Source: Cytospora piceicola
Taxonomy: Eukaryota; Ascomycota; Sordariomycetes; Diaporthales; Cytosporaceae
NCBI GenBank assembly: GCA_023375675.1
Contig: JALQBC010000003.1
Span: 558,001-622,000, forward strand
Length of the DNA: 64,000 bases
Direction: 5' to 3'
In this document: piece by piece, positions 23,466-35,367 of the stretch
How positions within the stretch are numbered: the first letter of the stretch is position 1
Layout: each line of letters begins with the position of its first letter
Position numbers and translations under genes: made by a program
Notes under the pieces: model-generated
The model's database searches: none
What the model was told of the DNA's origin: nothing
Seen by the model: only the letters and a program-made list of their open reading frames with translations

Positions 23466-25216
23466 TCGGCCTCTGGACATCGAAGATTGTGTTGTCATCC
23501 AGCGTGATGAGCCCCCACTTGGAGTGAAGCAAAGAGGTCAGATGGGTGCGATGGTTGAGTGGTCTAATGCTGAGTCTCGGTCGTCCTTCTCATGTACACG
23601 GATCGGACTTCCGGGAGCTCTGGGGCGCCTAAGGGACGAGTACGGTCGGGTGTTGATTATGGCTAAGAGAAGCCTAGTACCCCTGGACCCCCTAAACAGG
23701 CGGCAGCACACAGCAGATTCTCTCCGGCCCCCTGGAATACCCCCCAAGGGCCAGGGAGGCCGTGATCAGCAGAGGACTGCGGGAGTTGAGTTGAGGGACT
23801 TCTTTAGATCTGGACGTGTTTTTTTCCTCGTTGAAGCGACCTTTCTCACTTTTCAATATGAACAGATCTGCATTTTCCGCATGGAGTCTTCTCAACCCGT
23901 CCTCCGAAAATATGGTCTGAAATGTCCATTGCAATTGGTAGCTCTGTCGTCCTGTTGTCTTTTTGTTTGTTTGTGGCTGTCTACATACCTGGTATTGGAA
24001 ATTCATAAACACAGGCGGGGTAAATTGGATAGGATAATATTTGGCAACTGGAGTGCAAAGTTGAATGGACACCTCAAAGCACACCTTCTATGGCCTCAAC
24101 CTATTCAAATGTTCTCTCGACTTGTCTCCCAACCTACTATGCTATAAGTGCCTCTCCTGCCTCTGCGGTGGGGGGGTCTGGAAACCATGAGTTTCGTTGC
24201 CATACAAGGTCCCGTTCGACTGCATTCGAGGATGGGTGGTCGGTTCATGTATTTTATGCGTGTCTCGAGGTTGGAGACACTGACTTACGCCGAGTGGCAG
24301 CTAGAGACGATTAACTCCTGATATGGCTTCACGTAGTCCCCATTGCCTACTTAAGTACGTTGTTGCTATATCATGTTGCAATAACCTAGACAGGCATAAT
24401 CGATATATCCAGTCGCGTCTGCCTTCTACCATAAGTATCAAGACGAGGGGTTTTTATTATTACTTTGATACTACCGGTTCATATTTTCCTCCACGCGAAT
24501 TGCCCGGGTGTATAGGTCCGGCATATACGTTCCAACGACAAGTTCACGCCGTGACGTAGTGCAGCAGACACTTCGATACAGCCTACAGGCTACCTACTTG
24601 AGTACCATGCAGTACGGTATATATAGAGACTAATATGGAGCCGTGAATATATTACTGCAAGGGTATCGATTCACTGCTAAGATTCACCGTTGAGTGAGGG
24701 CCGACATCGTTCCGCCGGGCCTCTGCCGTACCGGACCTCCGCCGCCCGGAAGCATAACTGACTCTTGCATTGGCCAATGACGTTTGGTTCGAATATCTTG
24801 AATTGCTAAAGTCGCTGACCACCCAATCCACCGCCTTGGATGCATATTGCATAGCAGATCACGCAGAATCCGTCGGCAGGCCATTCTACGTGGAGTTCTG
24901 GCCTACCGTAAGAGACGGCAGGTCACTATCAGGTGATAAGATTATACACATTCACAACACGACGATAATAATAAGTAGTCGTTGACTGATGAGCCGGTCC
25001 GACTTATCGAGGCCCACCAGCCCAAGCCAGCACCTAACTGGCATGTATAGATATTTCAATCTGATCCTCTCTTGTTGACTTGATGAACTTATCCCTCTGA
25101 TCTTCTGCCCGGCACTCCATCTTCGTCTTCTTCCATCGCCCGGTGAACGTCATACTAGCCTCGTGCGTTTCGCCTCGACTTATCTGTTTGTAACACCATC
25201 ACCACCACTACCCAAT
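23466..25216. other. Intergenic, no gene seen
   Basis: About 1.75 kb. The left part should be the CDC42 3' untranslated region. A 207-codon frame at 23524-24147 starts without ATG and shows no domain or fungal codon preference, so I leave it out. The right part is the promoter of the agmatinase-like gene. No repeat of note. Confidence 0.5.
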
Positions 25217-26793
25217 ATGCGGAGCGGCCGGGCGCTACTTTTCGCGGCCTTCGCCTCACTGGTAGCAGCGTGCGGCCATCAGCATGACGACCACGAGTGG
25301 ACGGCCGAGGAACTCGCTGAGTTGGAACACAAATGGGGCATGGAGGTGAGTTCTTCTTCACCATCCTCCTCCCTTTACCACGAGAGATGCATGTTTGGCT
25401 GTGGGGGGAACTGAGTGGCATGGCAATTGGCAACGTGTGCCTCGTTCCCCCCCTCCTGCGGCCAACCTAGAATCTTCACCCGGGAGACGGAATACCTAGG
25501 GCAGGGCGGTCGCTCACCGCCGATTTCTTATTATCGCTGTGCGCTCCCGTCCTGCAGCATGGTAGATGGGGCGCTCACTGCATCTCATTCACGCTGTGCT
25601 GTTGAGGGATCATGAGCTAATCTTCGCCCGACTACAGTGGCCATTCACGGGAATTGGCAGCTTTGCGCATCTGAAGCATGTCAAGTGTCTTACAGATCCT
25701 ACGCATCTTTTTGACATCGCGATCATTGGCGCGCCGTTTGACACGGCTGTGAGCTACCGGCCTGGTGAGTTCTAGAACCTACATTTGGCGCGCTTTGTCC
25801 TGAGCCTTTCCTTTTAGTGGAAGGAGAAGACGTTGACTGATAAAATACACAGGTGCACGATTTGGACCGCGGGCCATTCGCCACGCCTCGTCAAGACAGA
25901 CGAGCTTCCGGGGTTTCAACCCGAGGGCGGGCATGAACCCCTACCAGAACTGGGCGACCATCCTGGACTGCGGCGACATCCCAGTCATCCCCGTGGACAA
26001 CGCGGTGGCGATCCAGCAGATGACCGAGGCCTTCACGGAGCTGGGCAGCCGCAAGCCCGTGTCGCCCCTGCTCCAGAAGCCCAAGCTGATCACGCTCGGG
26101 GGGGACCACAGCCTCGCGCTCCCGGCGCTGAGGGCCCTGAACAGGATCTACGGCAAGCCCCTGCGGGTGATCCACTTCGACGCGCACCTGGACACCTGGC
26201 ACCCGGAGAAGTACCCGTCCTCGTGGCCGTCGGAGCAGGCGCACTTCAACCACGGCTCCATGTTCTGGCTCGCCGGGAACGAGGGCCTCCTCGTCAACGA
26301 CACGGCGCGGCCGTCGGTGCACGCGGGCCTGCGCACGCGGCTCAGCGGGGACGGGTGGGACGACTTTGAGGACGACACGGCGCAGAACTGGCTGCGCGTC
26401 GTGGCGGACGACATCGACGACATGGGCACCGCGGGCGTGGTCGAGGCCATCCTGGGCGCCGTACCGCCGGACGACCCCGTGTACCTGTCCGTGGACATCG
26501 ACGTGCTGGACCCGGCGTTCGCGCCGGGCACGGGCACGCCGGAGCCGGGCGGGTGGACGACCCGGGAGCTGATCCGGATACTGAGGGGCATCGAGGGGCT
26601 GAACGTCGTGGGGGCGGACGTGGTGGAGGTGTCGCCTGCGTACCAGGGCCAGGGGGAGGAGACGGCGCTGGCGGCGGCGCAGGTGGTTTATGAGATGTTG
26701 AGTTCGATTGTCAAGAGGGGGATGGATGAGATGGGCAAGGAGGGGGGTGTGCCTGAGGTTGAGGGGGAGGGGGATGGGAAGGACGAGCTGTAG
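25217..26793 (+). CDS. Secreted/ER agmatinase-like ureohydrolase ending in KDEL
   Basis: Exons 25217-25345, 25638-25764 and 25853-26793 give 398 residues. The N-terminus ([20 protein letters not shown]) is a signal peptide, followed by a His/Asp-rich stretch and [13 protein letters not shown]. The arginase/agmatinase fold shows all metal-binding blocks: [13 protein letters not shown], and [22 protein letters not shown] near the end of the domain, plus VEVSPAYQ. The ATG at 25217 is chosen because it begins the signal peptide. The family hydrolyses guanidino compounds such as agmatine, releasing urea; the true substrate is unknown. The last four residues are KDEL, a classical ER-retrieval signal, after a Gly/Glu-rich tail. 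With the signal peptide this predicts an ER-resident rather than extracellular enzyme. Intron 1 is 292 bp, longer than most here. Confidence 0.88.
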
Positions 26794-27262
26794 GGGCTGA
26801 AATATTGTGTTCAAGACTAAATCAAAAGTCGTATCAAACTTAAGGAGGCCTTGAGAGCAGTCAAGATTAAAGGCTTGCACATATATACAAGGAATTTCTG
26901 CGAGGGGGGGTTTTTCGGGGAGAAAACATGCTTGCAATCCGATCAGAGGCTCCATATTGATAAGACCCTTTTATCAAAATCTCCGTGTATCAAAGTGAAA
27001 CTCATATGTTCCATCAGCTGAAAGATGTTGTCCCTCAGCTGATGAGTAAAGCGGCGAGGCTCCCTTTCCTTGGTGGTGCACTGGTGACTCAACTCAGTCC
27101 GCCCAAAACACTGCCCCACTCAAGCTTCCCTTATCTTTCCAATAAATATCTGCCCCGCCATTCCCGCCTCTCGCCTTAAAGACAGCCCAACAGCCAACAC
27201 AGCAATACCCAGAAACCGAGTTCCGGACTGCCAATTGATTAAAACATAAGACGACAGCAAAA
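26794..27262. other. Intergenic region upstream of the AsnRS gene
   Basis: About 470 bp between two genes on the same strand. It should hold the agmatinase 3' untranslated region and the AsnRS promoter. I see no gene or notable repeat. Confidence 0.5.
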
Positions 27263-29144
27263 ATGGCAGCAATCCAAGAGCTCGCAGAGCGTGTAAAGCC
27301 CGCGGGCGACGCCTCCTACGTCGACACGGACGTCGGGCTCGACGATGCCTCGGCCGACGGCTCTGAGTCAAAGCCATACAAGTCCCTCGCATACGCCATG
27401 ATCCAGAACATCGAGCGTCCCGCGACCAAGTACCTCTCGCGCTCCTCCAAGACTGGCGACGACCCCGCCGCCGCTCTGCAGTGGAAGGAGCCCGCCAAGA
27501 GCGCCGTCAAGAAGGCCACCGGTGCGGTCGATGCGCACAAGAAGAAGCTGGCCAAGCTGGCCGCGAGTGCTGGTGCCGAGGAGGAGGCCAAGAAGCAGCG
27601 GTTGAAGAACCTCGAGGAGGCCAAGAAGATCAAGATCGAGCAGGACTCTAGCCTGCCCGAGGCCAAGAAGATGAGGATCGACGACAAGAGCGTGGAGCTG
27701 GGCGAGGGCGACAAGCAGGGTGCCAGAGTTCAAGTGTCTGGTCGAATTCACAGGTTGCGGCCACAGAAGCAGGCGGTGAGTACTAGTTGTGCGGGCGGTT
27801 GCGCCATGGATGAGGACGGCGAATACTGACATCTGGACTGCCAGACCTTCATCACGTTGATTGATGGATACGGCCACCTGCAATGCATCTTCCCGACGGG
27901 ACCCCTTACGCAGAACTACGATGCTTTGACGTTCGCCCAGGGTACTTCCTTGACCCTCTACGGCCAGATGAAGAAGGCCCCCGAGGGAGCCAAGGCTCCC
28001 GACAACCGGGAACTTCACGTCGACTACTATGAGGTGCTCGGCTCCGCACCCACCGATCTGGATGCCATCACCAACAAGGTCTCGTCGACCCAGGATCCTT
28101 GGGAGTCGGACATGCTCGACAACAGGCATCTTGTCCTGCGAGGTGACAAGGCTTCCTCGGTCATGAAGCTCCGCTCCGAGGTCGACTACGCCTTCAGACA
28201 CATCTACAAGCAGTTGAAGATCAGACAGGTATCGCCGCCTGCCCTCGTGCAGACGCAGGTCGAGGGTGGCTCCACGCTCTTCGGATTCAACTACTACGGG
28301 GAGGACTCATACCTTACGCAATCCTCCCAGCTGTACCTCGAGACCGTGCTGCCTTCCATGGGCAACGTCTACTGTATCGAGAAGTCGTTCCGTGCCGAGA
28401 AGAGTCTGACGCGCCGTCATCTCTCCGAGTACACTCACATTGAGGCCGAGCTGGACTTCATCACCTTCGAGGACCTGCTTACCCACCTGGAGGAGATGAT
28501 TTGCGGCGTTGTGGACATGGTCCTCGCGGACCCGGAGATGGCCGAGGTCATCAAGCAGCTTAACCCGGGCTTCGAGAGGCCCTCCCGTCCTTTCATGCGG
28601 ATGAAGTACACCGACGCGATCGACTGGTAAGTCACCGCCATGCATGCCTCTGAACCATTTGTCGCTCCTCTTACTAACAAAACGTAGGCTCAACGCTCAG
28701 GACCCCCCTATCCTGAACGAGGAGGGCAGTCCGCACGTCTTCGGAGACGACATCGCCGAGGCAGCGGAGCGCAGGATGACGGACACGATCAACAAGCCCA
28801 TCCTCCTGACGCACTTCCCGGTGGAGATCAAGGCCTTCTACATGAAGAAGGACCCCAACGACCTGAGGGTGACCGAGTCTGTCGATGTGCTGATGCCCAA
28901 CGTCGGTGAGATTGTCGGCGGCTCGATGAGGATGGAGGGCTACGAGGAGCTGGACGCCGCGTTCAAGAAGCACGGCATCGACCCGGCCCCTTACTACTGG
29001 TACATGGACCAGAGGAAGTACGGCACGTCGCCTCACGGCGGATACGGCCTCGGCCTGGAGCGGTTCCTGGCCTGGTTGGCGAACCAGCACACCGTGCGGA
29101 CTTGCTGCATGTACCCCCGGTTCATGGGACGGTGCAAGCCTTAG
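27263..29144 (+). CDS. DED81: Cytosolic asparaginyl-tRNA synthetase
   Basis: Exons 27263-27775, 27845-28626 and 28688-29144 give 583 residues. The joins read [12 protein letters not shown] and DAIDW-LNAQDPP. After a lysine-rich N-terminal extension (about residues 85-145) comes the anticodon-binding OB fold ([14 protein letters not shown]...GHLQCIF). The class II core follows, with [28 protein letters not shown], motif 2 [21 protein letters not shown] and motif 3 [36 protein letters not shown] and [20 protein letters not shown] are typical of AsnRS and separate it from AspRS. The enzyme charges tRNA-Asn in the cytosol. The C-terminus [10 protein letters not shown] matches the family end. Confidence 0.95.
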
Positions 29145-31899
29145 AGGAAGCAGCAGGAGCGTTTTTTTGGAGGACGAAAAATTAGGGTTACCCGCTGGGA
29201 CTGTTGTGGGCTGTGTGCGATAGACATCACATCCATAATATACCCCTTTGCCGATGATTTTGCTGGAGTTAGTTTGGGGGAAATATGCAATGCCGTTACG
29301 CTTTGGAAGTCGACAGTGGAGTGCCATGAAGACCATCCACTTCACTCTCTCGTTTGAAGATGTATTGACGGGTTTTGGATGACTCCGTAGCATCCATGCC
29401 TCCGATGTCTGACCCAAAGGAACGTGTCACAACGCGGCCGTGGCAAGCTCCCGTGGGATAGCCGCCAGCGGATCGGCAACCTTCTCTGGCGCCTGGACGC
29501 CGTCGGCGCACAGTCAGTCAGTCAGTCGGTTCGGCTGGAGCCCTCGTGCCATCTACACACCCCTCAGGCAGCCCAGGTATCCTCGTGATTCTGGGCGACT
29601 TCGATCTAGATGATTTCTGGGAGACGGTCATCGATGAATGTGAGTTTTCTTCTCCTCCTGGCTCATGCAGAAAGAGGCAAAGAACTAGAAAGTCTGGAAT
29701 CGCGCATCGCGAATCGAGCGGCCTGCCAGGCCGACCGGGCTTGTCTGAGAGGCCGAAGAAGCAGTTGTTAGATGCTTGAGCCAGCCCGCCAGCCCGCCAG
29801 CCCTGTGAAACAGACTTGTCTCTTTGACGCACTCTTGCATACATAGTAGGTACCACAGTACACCAGTGGTGTCTACGGGTGTCACTGAAAAGGGCGGGAG
29901 ACTGGGTTAGGGATGGGCTGGTTGGTTGATAGATGGCCTTTGCCCTTTGCCCATGAAGTACTTACTGTGGTAGTCCCCTTAAGCATTGCAGACCCCCTCG
30001 ACCCCCCTTTGACTTGGGACCCACCTTCTGCGAACGGCTGCCCACGTTGTTGCTGATGGCCGATGGCCGCACGCACCGTCTTTCCCAAAGTTCCGATTGT
30101 CCTTTGGACGACAATACCTGGGTACTTATGTCTGTGAATGCATATACATCTACATCAGGTGGCAAAGACGTGAAAGGGTGATTCTGGTCGTCGAATCACC
30201 TCGCGCGGCTAAAGTGTAGACTACCAGGACTACCGTTTGAGGTTGCATTCGCCATTCTGAGCCCCTTGCAGATGCAAGTTACACGGGGGTATCTAGTAGC
30301 CTGGTAGTGTAGGCATGGCCAAGGGTGTGTATACATGCATACTTACAGCACAGCACTGGCCAGACAACGACCCTCTTCACATACCAGGTATATGCTGGTA
30401 GCCGGGGCCTCACATCGTGTGATATGTGGATCAAAGCTACTATTTGTATCCTCTATGGACCTTGTGTGATCACTAGGGTGGGCTGAGGCATGTCGACCGT
30501 CCAGCCACCAGCCCGTAACGGCGGGATTGGTCTTGGATATATCAGGATATTTACATACTGTACTGTGAGAGTAGACACTTGGATTTTAGTATACATACAT
30601 CTGCCGATCCCCCAGGGGTGCATCGAAAATCAATCAATTCAGTCCCCCCGCTGATCCACTTGTCGTATGCACCCTGGTATTGGTTGAAATCGGGCAGACC
30701 CCTGATGAATATGGCGTTTCTCTTGAAGGGCCGTGGTACTGTAGATTTATATCAGTACTCGGTATGTATTAAGCAGCGTACACAGGATTACCATCCAAGT
30801 ATAGGCGAGTGATGACAAGCTCTCATCATTTCATCTATCTAACTATCTATCTGTCTATCTGTCTATCTGTCAAGTTTGGATGCTTCGCAGTTGCAAGGTA
30901 CACATTCCATCCAGATTTCCAACTATGACCTGGAGATTATGTGGGATGGTGTACGTGCATACATCCCGGAAGGTTCCACGACGCATCAATCACCTCTCGC
31001 GGCAACGTGGTATTTGCTGAAACTATTACCCGGCGCACCGACGTTGGCAGTCTGCAGCTGCGCTACTGCTGCTGACAATCTCGTTGATGAATCAACTGGC
31101 CCGTCTCGACAGGAGCTGCAGAGGATGGAACGTCCAGGTGCCCCGAGTCGGGCTCCTTTTCTCTCAAGCCCCCAGTCTGGGGTCGCCCGTTCTGGCCAGT
31201 TTGGTTCAGAAGTAGATAGCTTACATGTCTGTTGATTCCTAAACCTGTACCTCACATACACACTAGCTATGTAGACCTACCTGTACGGGTCCGTAGTCCG
31301 GCACAGCTTGGACCAGATATATCAAAAGGGGGCGGCGATCCCCCAGATTTCACGGATTCACGGATTCACGCAACCGGCTGAAGGGCGCTATCAAGGGCAA
31401 AGGTGTAGGGGGCACCCCAGCAGGGTATCATCCCCAAGCAGCCCAGGGCAGCATTGATTGTCGAACTTCTCATCAAGGGTTCACCGGCATTGCAAAAGTT
31501 GGGGATGTCTGCTTTTCGATTGTCATCCGGATAGTATTCTTGTTGGTATTGTTGGTAATAGTCAATTAGCCAGCCAGCCAGCCAGCCATCCAGCTGGCCA
31601 ATTCGAAGAATGAATTGGTTTCTAGTAACTTAATTGAGTAAGTACCGTAGGAGGAAGACCTTACCTACCTGAGGTACCTCTTGAGTACCTAACCTATCTA
31701 GTCTACCTAAGTAGGTACCTAAGGGTATCTTAGGTAGGTACCTAGGTATCCACCTGGGCAGGTCTGTATTTGCTTGCCAGGTGGTCACATGTAACTCGTC
31801 TAGGTATCCAGGTAGGTAAATACGTACGGTCTCTCGCTGCGGGAGCTGGACAGCTGTAGAGAAAGAAGGTACGAACAAGTTAAATTGCATGCGACGGGG
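29145..31899. other. Gene-free stretch with tetranucleotide and TACCTAGGTA repeats
   Basis: About 2.75 kb with no supported gene. Short tandem repeats include CAGT units near 29515-29530, CTAT/CTGT units at about 30836-30872 and CCAG units at about 31565-31590. The densest TACCTAGGTA-type cluster of the window lies at about 31640-31845 and is listed separately. Short frames at 29518-29856 and 30986-31261 show no domain. Confidence 0.5.
31640..31845. repeat. Dense cluster of TACCTAGGTA-type palindromic motifs
   Basis: Within about 200 bp the units TACCT, AGGTA, GGTACCTA and CTTAGGTAGG recur more than ten times in both orientations, making overlapping short palindromes such as TAGGTACCTAAG and GGTACCTAGGTA. 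The cluster lies just upstream of the NRD1-like gene's long leader. The same motif family marks several other intergenic places in the window. Confidence 0.7.
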
Positions 31900-33003
31900 G
31901 CTATCTGCACTAAACTCGCCCTTACCCCTTTCGGCGCACCTTCACCGAACCACGGTGTTCCTCCCCAGTCAATGCCCCGTCACCTCCTTCCCTCCCTACT
32001 TGTCCAATTTTACCTCCTCTTCTCTTTTTACCTCCCCCCCCCCTTCCCATTTTCTCTCTTCGACTCCTTTTCTTCCTGACCGCAGGACCTCAGGTTCATC
32101 CTCCCCTTCGTTCACTCATGTTCGTTCTTGGATCGACCTTCAACCCACCTATGACCCGAGTCTGAGCCCGAGCTCTCTTCTCTTCGTCCCTTTTCGCCAA
32201 GATCCCCTTCTGCCTCCTTTTAATTAACTGGCACTTTCAGACCCGCCAAGCACTTTCTTAAAGTTGCCCGGCTTTGTTCGAGATCACGCTCGTTATTCAG
32301 CATATATTGTTGTAGTCTTTTTGCTGCCGCCGAACCTACAGTCCAGTCGACGACCGAGCTCCTCGAAACCGAACGAACCGACTGACCAAGCTCTGTCCCC
32401 TCTGTTCGTCTGTCGCGTGTTCTGCTCCCGGCTTCCGTTCCTCGATACCTCGCTGCAGCTACAGTCGCCTCGCCTTTATAATACATACCGCTCGACCTGT
32501 CTTTGTCCCAGCACAAAAGTAGAGGCATACACTATCCTCGAATTGTCGTCACTTTCAGCCAATCTTCTACGACTCCATTCTTGACTAGCCGGATTTTGGG
32601 CCGCTTGTTCTTTGACCGCCCCTCCATCCCTCGACGCTTCCCTACCCAGCCTCGAGGCTTTCGAATTCCGACCGTCATATGTTGGTTTGAACCCTTGTCA
32701 GAGACGCCAATTGCACATAGGCATATACTTGTATTCTTCGACTTCTGGTTGCGGCTCTGTGTCTTCCCAAGCTTGAATTGTCCCGCAGATTCTTGGACAC
32801 CTTCGAGCTTTTCCACAACTGCATAAAGCTGGTTGCGGACTTTTGAGATACCCATTTGTACTTCCACCAAAGTGCCAGCTTTCCAAAGCGCGCCTATCAG
32901 CATCTCGACTTGTGCCTTTTCACCAGGGCACGTCTAATATTTCAAAACGGCTGTCCTATCTCACGTCGGTCGGGACAACCTTGTCCCCCCTCATCTTTTC
33001 GGG
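31900..33003 (+). promoter_or_regulatory. Long pyrimidine-rich leader/promoter of the NRD1-like gene
   Basis: The 1.1 kb before the NRD1-like start codon is rich in C and T on the plus strand and has many short upstream open frames (for example from 31885, 31889, 32264 and 32503). This pattern suggests a long 5' untranslated region with upstream AUGs. It may also contain non-coding exons and introns that I cannot place. No conserved protein is encoded. Confidence 0.45.
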
Positions 33004-35367
33004 ATGCAGGACCATAACCCAGGTCCCATCGGCCAGTCTGGCCCAAGCAATGGCCAAGGTCGATTCCCTGGCCACGTCTCGAAGCCCTCCAACAGTGAGA
33101 CTGGCTTCTCTCATGGTGCCTTCAATTCGAACATTTCTGGCTTTGCCGACAGGCACCCCCGGCGCGGGAACATTCCCAGCATCAACACCCAGAGCGTCCA
33201 CCAGCAGACACAGCCCAACGTGGCTGATCTGACCACTCCTGGTTCTGGCTTCGACATGCAGTTCACTCCTTTGCTGCCCTCCCAGCTGCTCCTCGGAAGC
33301 CCTTTCCAGCCCGGCACCCCTGCCGCTTTTGCTAACGGCCAGTTCCAAAACATGACCCAATACCAGCAGGCGCAGCAGGCTCACCATCAGAACGGTATGT
33401 CGAGCCCTGTGCAACAGCCCATGTCGCCAGGAGGATATCAGACGGTTGTTTCTCCCTCGACCTACGGAGCGCCTCAGTTCTTCTCTCCCCAGTCCCCTAC
33501 TACCGGGTACAGTCAGATGGGCGGACAGATGCAGATGCCAATGAGCCCCGGGTCTCCTGTATCCATGAACCCCGTTGTTAGCGGAACCAGCCGCACAGTT
33601 TACCTTGGAAATATCCCTCAGGACACTCCTGCCGAAGAGATCCTGGGCCATGTCCGCAGTGGCCAGATCGAGTCCGTCCGACTTCTTCCTGACAAGAACT
33701 GTGCCTTCATTTCCTTCTTGGATGCCAGCTCCGCAACCCACTTCCACTCTGATGCCATCTTGAAAAAGCTCTGCATCAAGGGCCAGGATATCAAGGTTGG
33801 TTGGGGCAAGCCGTCCCAAGTTCCGACGTCTGTCGCTCTCGCTGTTCAGCAATCTGGTGCCTCTCGTAACGTCTACCTGGGCAACATGCCCGAGGAAGTG
33901 ACCGAGGAAGAGATACGCGAGGATCTTGGAAAGTTCGGCGCCATTGATACCGTCAAGATTGTCCGTGAGAAGAACATTGCGTTCGTTCACTTCCTGTCGA
34001 TCGCCAACGCCATCAAGGCTGTTTCTCAGCTTCCTCAGGAGGCGAAGTGGCAGGCTCCGCGACGAGTGTACTATGGAAAGGACCGTTGTGCCTATGTCTC
34101 AAAGACACAGCAGCAGAACGCAGCTCAGTACCTCGGCATCGCGCCTGGTTATGCTCACATGCTGACAGGTGCTGACCGAGACCTGATCTCCAGTGCCTTG
34201 GCCCAGCAATCCGTGGCTGCTGCCGCTGTTGCCACTACTGCTGGCGGCATCAACAACCTTGGAAACAGGACGATTTACCTTGGTAACATCCACCCTGAGA
34301 CCACCATCGAGGAGATCTGCAACGTTGTGCGGGGTGGTCTGTTGCACCACATTCGGTACATTCCGGACAAGCACATCTGCTTCGTTACCTTCATCGACCC
34401 CACCGCGGCCGCTTCCTTCTACGCCCTGAGCAACCTCCAAGGCCTCATGATCCACAACCGCCGGTTGAAGATCGGTTGGGGCAAGCACTCTGGTGCCCTT
34501 CCCCCAGCAATCGCCCTGGCTGTTAGTGGTGGCGCATCGCGTAACGTCTATGTTGGCAACCTGGATGAGACCTGGACCGAGGAGAGGCTGAGACATGACT
34601 TCTCCGACTTTGGCGAAATTGAGCTTGTCAACACTCTGCGGGAGAAGAGCTGCGCATTTGTCAACTTCACCAACATTGCTAATGCCATCAAGGCCATCGA
34701 GGCTATTCGAAGCAAGGAGGAATACCGGAAGTTCAAGGTCAACTTCGGCAAGGATCGATGCGGAAACCCACCTCGACAGCTCCAGCAGCAACAGCAGGCT
34801 CAGTCACCACGCAATGAGGTTCCTTCTCCCCAGGGACAGAACGGCCAGGGAGGCGGATCGCCGGCGGACGGCCAGGTCCCAGGCCAAGCAGGCTTGTTCA
34901 ACGCCCAGAGCAACCCTCTTACCATGTATCTGAGCCAGGTTTCTCAGCAGGCCCAACACCAGCAGCACCAGCAACACCAAGCTCTTGCTGCTCAGCAGGC
35001 CGTTCTCTTTGGCACTGCGGCCTCGTCGCCGAATGAACTCAGTTTGCAGATCCCCGAGGGCCCGGTCTCCGGACACGGCCAGTCCGCAAGCATCTCGAAC
35101 GGCTACCCGGCCCAGAACTCTGCCAATGGATCCATGACCATCGGTGGCCTCCTCGCACCAAACAATGGACGTGGACAGCACAGCCGAGCGGTGAGCCTGC
35201 CAGCTTTCGCACCTGGGTTTGAGAATGGAGGTAACAGCCCAGCGGGTGTTCAAGCCGCAGAAGATGGTGCACGACGAGGCCACCAGTACCAGGCTAGCTT
35301 CGGTGGCTATGGCCTCGCGATCCAGAGCGGCCTGAACGGCTGGGTGGAGGAAGAGGTTGCGAACTAA
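33004..35367 (+). CDS. Four-RRM RNA-binding protein, NRD1/MSA1 type
   Basis: A single exon of 787 residues. A Gln/Pro/Ser-rich N-terminus (about residues 1-190) precedes four RRMs: about 197-270 (RTVYLGNIP, CAFISFLD), 286-360 (RNVYLGNMPEE, IAFVHFLS), 420-492 (RTIYLGNIHPE, ICFVTFID) and 512-584 (RNVYVGNLDE, CAFVNFTN). RRM1/RRM3 and RRM2/RRM4 resemble each other (KVGWGKPS versus KIGWGKHS; YYGKDRCAYVS versus NFGKDRCGNPP), as in the fission yeast Nrd1/Msa1 family. In that yeast these proteins hold back sexual differentiation and bind UCU-containing mRNAs. The C-terminus has Gln/His tracts encoded by CAG, CAA and CAC, and is probably disordered. The start at 33004 is the first Met of the long frame. 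Confidence 0.88.
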   Translation: MQDHNPGPIGQSGPSNGQGRFPGHVSKPSNSETGFSHGAFNSNISGFADRHPRRGNIPSINTQSVHQQTQPNVADLTTPGSGFDMQFTPLLPSQLLLGSPFQPGTPAAFANGQFQNMTQYQQAQQAHHQNGMSSPVQQPMSPGGYQTVVSPSTYGAPQFFSPQSPTTGYSQMGGQMQMPMSPGSPVSMNPVVSGTSRTVYLGNIPQDTPAEEILGHVRSGQIESVRLLPDKNCAFISFLDASSATHFHSDAILKKLCIKGQDIKVGWGKPSQVPTSVALAVQQSGASRNVYLGNMPEEVTEEEIREDLGKFGAIDTVKIVREKNIAFVHFLSIANAIKAVSQLPQEAKWQAPRRVYYGKDRCAYVSKTQQQNAAQYLGIAPGYAHMLTGADRDLISSALAQQSVAAAAVATTAGGINNLGNRTIYLGNIHPETTIEEICNVVRGGLLHHIRYIPDKHICFVTFIDPTAAASFYALSNLQGLMIHNRRLKIGWGKHSGALPPAIALAVSGGASRNVYVGNLDETWTEERLRHDFSDFGEIELVNTLREKSCAFVNFTNIANAIKAIEAIRSKEEYRKFKVNFGKDRCGNPPRQLQQQQQAQSPRNEVPSPQGQNGQGGGSPADGQVPGQAGLFNAQSNPLTMYLSQVSQQAQHQQHQQHQALAAQQAVLFGTAASSPNELSLQIPEGPVSGHGQSASISNGYPAQNSANGSMTIGGLLAPNNGRGQHSRAVSLPAFAPGFENGGNSPAGVQAAEDGARRGHQYQASFGGYGLAIQSGLNGWVEEEVAN

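Noticed and set aside
23524..24147. 207-codon open frame downstream of CDC42
   Set aside because: It starts at a non-ATG codon, has no domain and lies in the presumed CDC42 3' untranslated region.
25891..26955. 354-codon antisense frame over the agmatinase-like gene
   Set aside because: Shadow of a GC-rich coding exon; the plus strand carries complete ureohydrolase motifs.
27368..28201. 277-codon antisense frame over the AsnRS gene
   Set aside because: Shadow frame without any domain; the sense strand is unambiguous.
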